64,000 bases of DNA from Mauremys mutica (Eukaryota > Chordata > Testudines > Geoemydidae), in the NCBI RefSeq assembly GCF_020497125.1, contig NC_059082.1, positions 54,830,524 to 54,894,523 of the forward strand, read 5' to 3'. Numbering within the stretch: position 1 is the stretch's first letter; the number at the start of each line of letters is the position of its first letter. The notes below the pieces were generated by a model. The model searched no databases. It saw nothing but the letters and a program-made list of their open reading frames with translations, and was not told the origin of the DNA. Position numbers and translations under genes: made by a program. Shown here piece after piece: positions 57,262 to 64,000 of this stretch.

Positions 57262-58636
57262 TGGTCGGTAAAAGATATTCGTTCACCCACCTTCTCTCTC
57301 TAAAGAATGTCTCTCTCTGTTGGTGAGAGAGACAAGCTTTTGAGCTACACAGCTCTTCTTCAGGTCTGGGAAAGGTACTCAGAGTGGCACAGCTAAATGC
57401 AAGGTCAAACTGATTGTACATAGTCTAAGGGACTGTTCCAGATGAAGTGACCTAACATCCCTGCAGTCATAGGACAAAAAGGGTTACAAATTGTTGTAAT
57501 AAGCCACAAATCCAGCGTCTTTATTAAGACCATGATTGTTAGCATCTAGCAGAGTTGTGAATTTAAGCTCCCAAACTCATCTTTTGAAAGTGTTGTGCAG
57601 GTTTCCTTTGAGGATGAGGACTGATCAGTCAGATATAGCGTGATCGCTTTGTGAAAAGTGTTCACCCACAGGTGACAGGGTGTTTTTGTCTTTTATGATT
57701 TTCCTGTGTGGAATTCATTTGAGAATGTAATGATTGACTGGTTTCACCCCCATCATTGTTATTGGGGCATTTAGAGCACGGGGTGAGTGAGGTATACCAC
57801 ATGTTGTCACAGACATGTGTAGGACCCATGGATCTTGAATGGTGCATTGTGGGGGGTGTAGCAGTGGAGATATGTCTGCAGATTTTGCATCTGTTGTTCT
57901 GGCAGTGTCTGGTATTGCTTTGAGTTGCTGTGTCCTGGTCTGTGGAAAGCTTGGGGTGGGAGTGGGGGGAGGAGTTCTTTGAAGGCCAGAAGAGGGGTTT
58001 CAGAAAAGATTTCCTTCAGGATGGGGTCACCATCCAGTATGAGTTGTAGTTGTTTGATAAAACCCTGTATGCATTCCAGTGTGGGCTGGTAGGTCACAAC
58101 TAGGGGAGTGCAATTGGAGGGGGTTTTATTTCTGTATTGAAGTAGATTCTCTCTGGATATTGGAGTGGCCCTTCCATGATGCCATCTACTTCTCTGGTGG
58201 GGTGTCCTTGTTTGATGAAGGCAGTTTTGAGTGTGTTATGGTTTATATCCCAGACTTTCTCCTCAGAGCATATTCTGTGGTATCTGAATGCCTGGCTGTA
58301 GATCACAGATTTCTTGGGGTGTTTGGGGTGGTTAGGAGTGGCGAGCTGCGAGTTTCTTGTACACAGCTGTCTGTAGGGTTCCATTGCTGCAGCTGATTGT
58401 GCTGTCCCCAATATGCCACTATCTTCATAGGTTACCTTGAATAAGAATTTTTGGACAAATGCTCCACAAAACCATCAGAGACATTTTCATCCTCTGGACA
58501 GGCGACTTAAACTCCCTCATAGATTTCCACCACAATTTCAACAGCCACCACTTGTCCATAAAACTCTCTGGTATACTCCAACACCAGCATCATTTTCCTT
58601 TTGCCAATACAGGAAGATTGTAAGAACTCTGCCTCC
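57262..58636 (-). mobile_element. Second Penelope-like element family, with an inverted RT fragment
   Basis: Minus strand, from about 58411 down: 'VIYSQAFRYHRICSEEK...LKTAFIKQGHPTREVD', then 'LILDGDPILKEIFSETPLLAF', 'QNLQTYLHC', a 'VVYLTHCAKCPNN' GIY-YIG start with 'GGETSQSLHSQMN', and 'LNKDAGFVAYYN'. These are typical of Penelope-like RT C-terminus and GIY-YIG regions, but the sequence differs from the 10.4 kb family. At 58437-58636 the plus strand encodes 'RDIFILWTGDLNSLIDFHHNFNSHHLSIKLS', an RT part, in opposite orientation, so this copy is also head-to-head. The 3' terminus near 57262-57345 includes 'AAAAGATATTCGTTCACCCA' and an inverted TCTCTC block. Multiple stops and frameshifts. No TSD was found. 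Confidence 0.85.
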
Positions 58637-58639
58637 CTG

Positions 58640-59164
58640 ACATTACTGTACTGGCAAAAATGTCTAATGTAGTTCTGGCCTAAATGTATGGGTCATATCA
58701 ATTATTTGCAAATGTTCAAGTTTGTTCATTCATTAAATTGCCCAAAATGTCACAGATGGAGTTGCACAAAACTGTCCAGCCCTGTTTTTCAAAGACCCGT
58801 GTCACCATGGTATCTAGCCTTCCTTGCATTCACACTGGAATCAAGCACCTTGTGCTTCCTGCTGCACACTATGCAACAACCCCAAGTGTGCAGGTGGTGG
58901 GGTATCATTCCAGCCCAGGCGCTGGCTAGTACTGTCTGCCTCCTGCTGTGCCCAACCTCAGTGACTTCAGTGGGGTCACACGGCACAGTCAGCATGGGCA
59001 TATGTGTGCAGGGCAGGGGAGGGGAGAGCAGAGGTCTGTCATATGCATGGGGTCTGCTTCACTCCTTACGACCTTGCCTTCTCCGCTGGCATTTTTCAAG
59101 AGCAGCAACGCTCCCATTACAGGGGACGGAGAGTGGGCCAGGGGACAATCCTGGGAAACATCAA
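58640..59164. other. Nothing recognised
   Basis: No supported feature between the Penelope-like element and a CR1 fragment. Confidence 0.45.
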
Positions 59165-59640
59165 GCTGGGTCAGACCAGGGGCCATCCAGCTCAGTCTCC
59201 TGGCACTGATGGTGGCCAGGACCCGATGTTGCAGAGGATGGGCAGGAAACCCCCTAATGACAAGTTCTGGTACAACATGCCCACTAGGGCAGTGTCTCCC
59301 CACCCTCACCAGGGAGGGATGGTTCATGCCCTGGAGCGAACAGTTTTCCGGTTCTCATACATGTGGATCCCCTCTGTTGCAGCCATACTAGTTCTCATTA
59401 TCCACAGAAGTGCCTACAAGGTTTTAGAACCCCACTAAGCCCTTGGCCCTGAGGTCATGTCATGGCAGTGAGTTCCACACGTTAATTATGTTTTAAGTGA
59501 AAAAGTACTTTCCCCTTCACATTTCAATCCACCTCCCCTTGTTCTTCCATTACCAGAGCCCGACAAGTCACATCCCTCCCCTTCTGTAGGCCATGCACAC
59601 ACCTCTGCTGGGTCCCTTCCTGTCACGAAGGCGGCTGGGT
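59165..59640 (-). mobile_element. Old CR1 LINE fragment, minus strand
   Basis: 'gggccatccagctcagtctc', 'atggcagtgagttccacacg', 'ttaagtgaaaaagtactttc' and 'cccttgttcttccattacca' are in the order of a reverse-complemented CR1 3' part. Confidence 0.65.
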
Positions 59641-59907
59641 GAGAGCTGGGTCAGGAAAGCAGCGGAGGTGTTCCGTGGAGCATGAGAAGCAGCCTGCTCT
59701 TCCTAGAGAGGAAGCTGTAAGTCACCAGCATTTCAGAAGAACTGAGAACAGCCTGGAAACAGCAGCTTAGGGTGAAAATGTCTCTTCTCTGAGAATCACA
59801 GACCTGCCCCTATGATGCTTTAATGACAGCATCCTAGTGGGGTACAAAGCCGGGCTCTCCCCTCTCAGTTGGTCTGGTCTGCAGGATTTCCATGAGCCCC
59901 AGTTTAA

Positions 59908-60205
59908 GGCCTAGTCTACACTTAAAACTTAGGGGGCTACAGCTATGGCTCTCAGGGGGCAGAAGGGCTGAAAAATCCCCCTCCTTCACCAGGTGCTGTA
60001 GGGAAGCCAACCTAATCTCCAGTGTAGAGGCAGCTGGGTCACTGGAGAATGCTTCTGTCAACCTAGCTACCAATGCTTGGGGAGGTGGCATTCCTACAGC
60101 AATGCAGAAACCTCTTCTGTCGCTGTAGGCGGCATCTACACTATGGGGTTATGCCAGCATAGCTATGGTGCTGTAGCTATGCCCGTATAGACTGCATAGC
60201 ATAGC
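59908..60205. mobile_element. Decayed MITE of the TCTACACT group
   Basis: The left end GGCCTAGTCTACACTT is preceded by TAA, like the 56367 element. The right end ('tagctatgcccgtatagac') is eroded, so the end coordinate is approximate. Confidence 0.6.
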
Positions 60206-61480
60206 CATGGCCCAAGGTGGCATCTCAGCACTGGGGGAAAGTGTTCCTAGATGGGAAGTACCCCGAGTTCTCAGCATCCTCTGGCTCCAGGCGCCCTTTG
60301 CAGCCTGGCTGAGTGCCTCCCGACATGAGAGGCCTTGTTGCAGTGCCCGTGCAGGAAGGAGACATGAGAGAAAGGACATTAGCACACATTCCATTCTCAG
60401 CCTCGCCCAGTGCTCTCTCCACACGCTCTGCTCCTCTGTCAGTGGGGTTTAATTTGCACAGGATGCTGTTCCTGCTTCAACTGGAGAAAGCTCCATGCAA
60501 TCCAGAGACTGAAATGAGGGCTGGGTGGCCTGTGCAGCCAGCTGGATGACATTAAGCTGCAATTCCTTCATTAAATGCCATGGATCCTCTGGAGAGAAAT
60601 TCTGTCACACAGAGAAGAGTCAATTACCCGGAGCTTGGATGAGCCAGCCAGTCGGAACGGGGAAGCTGCACGCAACTAAATTCCCATTAATTTGATCCCC
60701 AGTGACCTTGCCCATTATTCTGCGCTACAGCAGGCAGGACAGCGGTGCCTTTATGAAGTTTTAGATCCTGCTGATGGGGAGCCTGGCATATCAGATACCA
60801 GTGCTGGGATGCCTCCCCCATACCATCTGCCAGCCCCCTCCTGGGGTGCTCCCCCCCGCTAGCCCCTTCCTAGGGTTGTCTGCTTCCCAAGTCTCCCTCC
60901 TTCTAACAGCAACTCCCCCTGCAATGCCTGGAACCCCCAGACTGGTTCACCAGCCTCATGCATGCGTTACTCAAGATAGTGCAAACAGCCCTCTCCCCGA
61001 TATGGTCACCTCAAGGGACATCTCTCCCACATGCCACTTCCTCAGATGGCCCTCTGCGGAGAAGCCCTTTCCTAGGCAGTCACCTCCTGAGGAGTCTGTC
61101 CCAGACCCCCATGTCCTTTACCCTGCCCACCCTGCAGAGCCCTCCCCTTGCAGCACGAGTGAGTGCTATGAACAGGCATTGCCTTGAGATCCTGGGGCCC
61201 AGGGCACTGATTCCAATGGCAGATGGGCCCCAGACAAGCCAGCACTGGGTTTCCAGTGAGCAAAAGACAGATGCTGGGTTTAACTCTCAGCCTTGTGCTC
61301 ACACTCCCAGCATGGTCTGAGGGTCTGGTTCCCATCTTGTCCTGCTGTAAATTGGAGTAGCCATGGCCAGGCCATGTGCTGGATTTTTCCCTCTCCCACC
61401 TTCCTCACATCCAGGCCATGTCCAGATCCTGCACAGCCCCTTGGAGGCCTTCACAGGCCCTCACCCTCTCTTCCCTGACT
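60206..61480. other. Upstream flank, no gene recognised
   Basis: GC-moderate sequence with proline-rich open frames that lack domain content or splice context. Confidence 0.4.
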
Positions 61481-61483
61481 ATC

Positions 61484-61610
61484 ATGATCATTATTCATTA
61501 GGTGTATTGCAGCAGCCATGGACCTGCTGCACCAGGTGCTGGACAAACAGAATGAGACAGTTCCTGCTCCAAAGAGCTGGCAGTCTGTGCTACTGCCTCC
61601 TCTCTGGCTT
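61484..61610. repeat. Ancient interspersed repeat fragment
   Basis: 'ggtgctggacaaacagaat', 'gacagttcctgctccaaaga' and 'gctggcagtct' follow the order of a repeat common in amniote genomes. I cannot assign the family reliably. Confidence 0.4.
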
Positions 61611-61654
61611 CCCCTTACCCCCATCGGCCCACAGCCTATAGCAAAGGCAACTCC

Positions 61655-61990
61655 CAAAACCATTTACCTGACCTGCTAGTCTGGCCACATCACCCCCAGT
61701 GGGAATCCTTCCACTGGCTCCCCCTCATTGAATGCAGCTTCTCCTCCTTGCCTTCAGGCCCTGTGATACGCTGCCCGTGGCCTAGCGCCCCACTGTGCTG
61801 CCCCACCCACTCCGCTCTTGGTGCCAGCCTTGATGCCCCATTTGTCTGCTTCTCTCCCAACCAATCACATCTTTCCCATGCAGCCTCCTGGGCATGGAAC
61901 GCTCACCCCAAACCAGCTCTTCCTGCTCCTCCAGGCTCCCCTGAACATGCTGCCCAGAGGAGGGAAGCCATCCAGGCCACAGCTGCTGCA
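61655..61990 (+). repeat. Possible old LINE RT C-terminal remnant
   Basis: 'gggaatccttccactggctccc' resembles the 'ESLHWLP' motif seen after RT in L2- and Rex1-like LINEs. 'ttgccttcaggccctgtgat' follows as expected. Very decayed. Confidence 0.35.
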
Positions 61991-62168
61991 TATTTATAAT
62001 ATAGGCTGGAAACCCAACCACCTCCCCCTGCCAGGCAGGTGCCTTTGCTGAGTGACCAGGAAGGCTGGTGCTGCATCCATCTTTCTCCCCACAGCTCCAC
62101 CCTGCTGAGCAGACTCCCTTTTGTTGCACCATGTGTTAGTCAGCCTGTGAGCACCAGGTATCTGGATG

Positions 62169-62285
62169 TAGGATGACCAGATAGCAAGTGTGAGAAATCG
62201 GGGCAGGGGGTAATAGGAGCTCATATTAAAAAAATCCCCAAATATTGGGACTGTCCCTATAAAATCGGGACATCTGATCATCCTA
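62169..62285. mobile_element. 117-bp hAT MITE with perfect 8-bp TSD, sister of 53610-53731
   Basis: The ends TAGGATGACCAGATAGC and (reverse complement) TAGGATGATCAGATGTC are inverted repeats. The flanking 8-mers TCTGGATG at 62161-62168 and 62286-62293 are identical. It is the reverse orientation of the 53610 copy. Confidence 0.95.
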
Positions 62286-62344
62286 TCTGGATGGCACCCA
62301 GCACATCTTTGGCTGTCAAGGGCTAAATAATTAGTGTGCATCTG

Positions 62345-63108
62345 GCTCATTAGGGCAGGTCCCCAGCCCCGATGCTATTCAACATCTTTACCAACAATCT
62401 GGAAGACATTGTACAATCACTCCTGGTAAACCTTGCAGAGGACACAAAGTGGTGAAGTGGGAATAATGATGGGGACTGGACAGTTCTACAGAGCTGTCTG
62501 GATTGCTTGGTAAACTGAGCTCATTTAACCAACATGCATGTTAAATACATGTCAATGCAAGGTCACACATCTAGGAACAAAGAATGCAGGTCACACTTCC
62601 AGGATGGGAGAATGTATCCTGGGAAGCAGCGACTCTGAGAAGAACCATGGTGGAAACCAGTTGAACATGAGCTCCCAGGACTATGTGACGGCTATGGCGA
62701 TAATGGCTCTGTGGATGTTCAAACAGAGGAATATCCAGGAGGAGTAGGGAGATGCTATTACCAGTGTATACAGCATTGGTGAGGCCATTACAGGAACACT
62801 GTCCACTCTTCAAAAAAGAAAGGATTCAGAAAAGAGCTACTAGAAGGATTCAAGGGCTGGAAAACCTGCCGCACAGTGGAAGACTTAAGAAGCTCAGACG
62901 ATTTAAACCCAAGAGACTGTTAAGAGGTGACTTCATCACCATTTATATGTTTCTATATCGTGAGGAGATTTCTGAGGGCGGAGGATGCTTTAATACAGCA
63001 GACATAGGTGTAACAAGACCCAACAGCTGCCAGCTGAAGCTAGACAAATCTGGACTAGAAATGAGGTGCATATTTTTAACAATGAGTGTAATTAACCATT
63101 GGAACTAG
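62345..63108 (+). mobile_element. Old CR1 LINE fragment (RT to C-terminus)
   Basis: Across frameshifts: 'LFNIFTNNLEDIVQSLL' with the FADD box decayed to LAED (about 62435), 'NVSSQDYVTAMAI'-like, 'LLPVYTALVRPLQEHC', 'IQKRATRRIQGLENLPHSGRLKKL' and 'VINHWN'. This is the CR1 RT and C-terminal order. The 3' UTR is missing. Confidence 0.85.
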
Positions 63109-64000
63109 GGCCGGTTGGAAATTCTGTCAAAAAACTGTTTTTCCAACAGAAAATTGGGCTCTGGATTAAATGATTTTAAAAAAAATAGGTTTCTCCTTTC
63201 TGTGGGAAATTTACTTTATGTCAAAAAAATGAAACCCCGCCCCCACAGTTTTTGGATTTTGCCCGTTGCAGTCACATAATTGTTTCCAAAGCTGCCTTTC
63301 CCTGTAGGCCGTGAAATAGTCTGGGCTTGGAAGATGGCTGGACTGGCTTGTCTTTAAAGTGCCTTGTCTGCTTATGAGGAATAACCTCCCTGTTCCATTC
63401 GACTGTTGCCTCTGAGTAAATGTCAAGTGGCCCGGGAGACTAATTAACTCTAATGGCAGTGCCAGAGATGACTTGAGAGGCCACATGTCTCACAGCTCTG
63501 CATATCCCAGAAGTTCTTGTGAGACCTTCCAAGCACTGTTGCCGCTGGACTGGGCAGAAGTGAGATTCAAGGCCCCCCTGCTGTAGGGCACTCCATACTG
63601 CACTCTGGTTTCTGGGCTTTTGAAATCTATGCTGTAGTTCTCAGGCAGTGTCAGTCAGCCTTGCTCTGTTCAAGGCAATAGAGCTGCATTCATATATGCT
63701 AGCTGAGGAGCTGGCCTAATAAGCCTTGGCCTGAATCTTCCCCCATTCCTGACCGCCAGTCCCACCAGAAACACTGAGCTCTGACGGAGGTTTTTTGCCT
63801 TATTTTCCATGCCTATGCAGGGGAAACTGCCCACATCTGGCCAGAGCAGAAGTATGGAGTATTCAGAGATAAGTTCTTGCACTATTTCTGCATTGGCAGG
63901 AAATGGGAAACCCAGGTTTGCAACGTGAAAGAGGTTCAGATAGCTCACGCAGTTAAGGGCCAGGTACACTGGTACACTCCAGCTGACTGGAGTCCTCTCC
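63109..64000. other. Nothing recognised
   Basis: No supported gene or transposon terminus to the window end. Confidence 0.4.

Noticed and set aside
60774..61340. Proline- and serine-rich frames that could be an exon
   Set aside because: There is no conserved domain, codon bias or convincing acceptor and donor pair.
1..64000. CRISPR arrays, operons, prokaryotic regulatory sites
   Set aside because: The sequence is clearly a vertebrate genome; the repeats are transposons and simple repeats with no array-like spacing.

Overview
This is a vertebrate nuclear window with one recognisable host gene, AXIN1, on the minus strand, set in DNA dominated by transposable elements. The organism is most likely a turtle, or failing that another slowly evolving sauropsid. 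The reasons are: CR1 LINEs of several ages; Penelope-like elements; many 8-bp-TSD hAT MITEs; MITEs ending in a TCTACACT core; and an AXIN1 exon that reads almost like the bird protein. The turtle assignment is an inference from repeat content recalled from memory, not a database result.

AXIN1 (minus strand). The first coding exon lies at 23014-23891. It holds the N-terminal tankyrase-binding stretch and the whole RGS (APC-binding) domain, and ends at an AG|GTACAT splice donor in phase 2. About 2 kb upstream in the gene's direction, 25640-26700 is a CpG island, presumably the promoter and non-coding exon 1. All sequence from 1 to 23013 is then the large intron after the first coding exon. No second coding exon is visible in the window. 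From about 26.8 kb to 64 kb no host coding gene could be recognised; this is repeat-rich upstream flank.

Layout. 0.4-6.3 kb: an MIR-like SINE, then a young CR1 with one long open ORF2, split by a second CR1 inserted near its 3' end. 6.7-7.5 kb: another MIR-like SINE and an old LINE RT C-terminus. 10.0-13.5 kb: an hAT MITE with a TSD, a Penelope-like element in head-to-head form with a 12-bp TSD, and a short Penelope end piece inside a MITE. 15.6-22.6 kb: two inverted internally deleted hATs, a palindromic hAT MITE with a perfect TSD, and a composite hAT MITE with a perfect TSD. 29.6-30.6 kb: an hAT nested in an hAT. 31.1-40.1 kb: CR1 fragments, then a decayed I-clade LINE (zinc knuckles, endonuclease, RT, RNase H) broken up by four later insertions. 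40.6-64 kb: old CR1 ends, a tRNA-like SINE, LTR pieces (one solo LTR with a near-perfect 5-bp TSD), MITEs with TSDs, tandem repeats, and a second Penelope-like family.

Nothing here works together as an operon or pathway. The informative structure is the relative age and mechanism of insertions, read from nesting, target-site duplications and inverted termini. All coordinates of decayed repeats are approximate unless a TSD is quoted.
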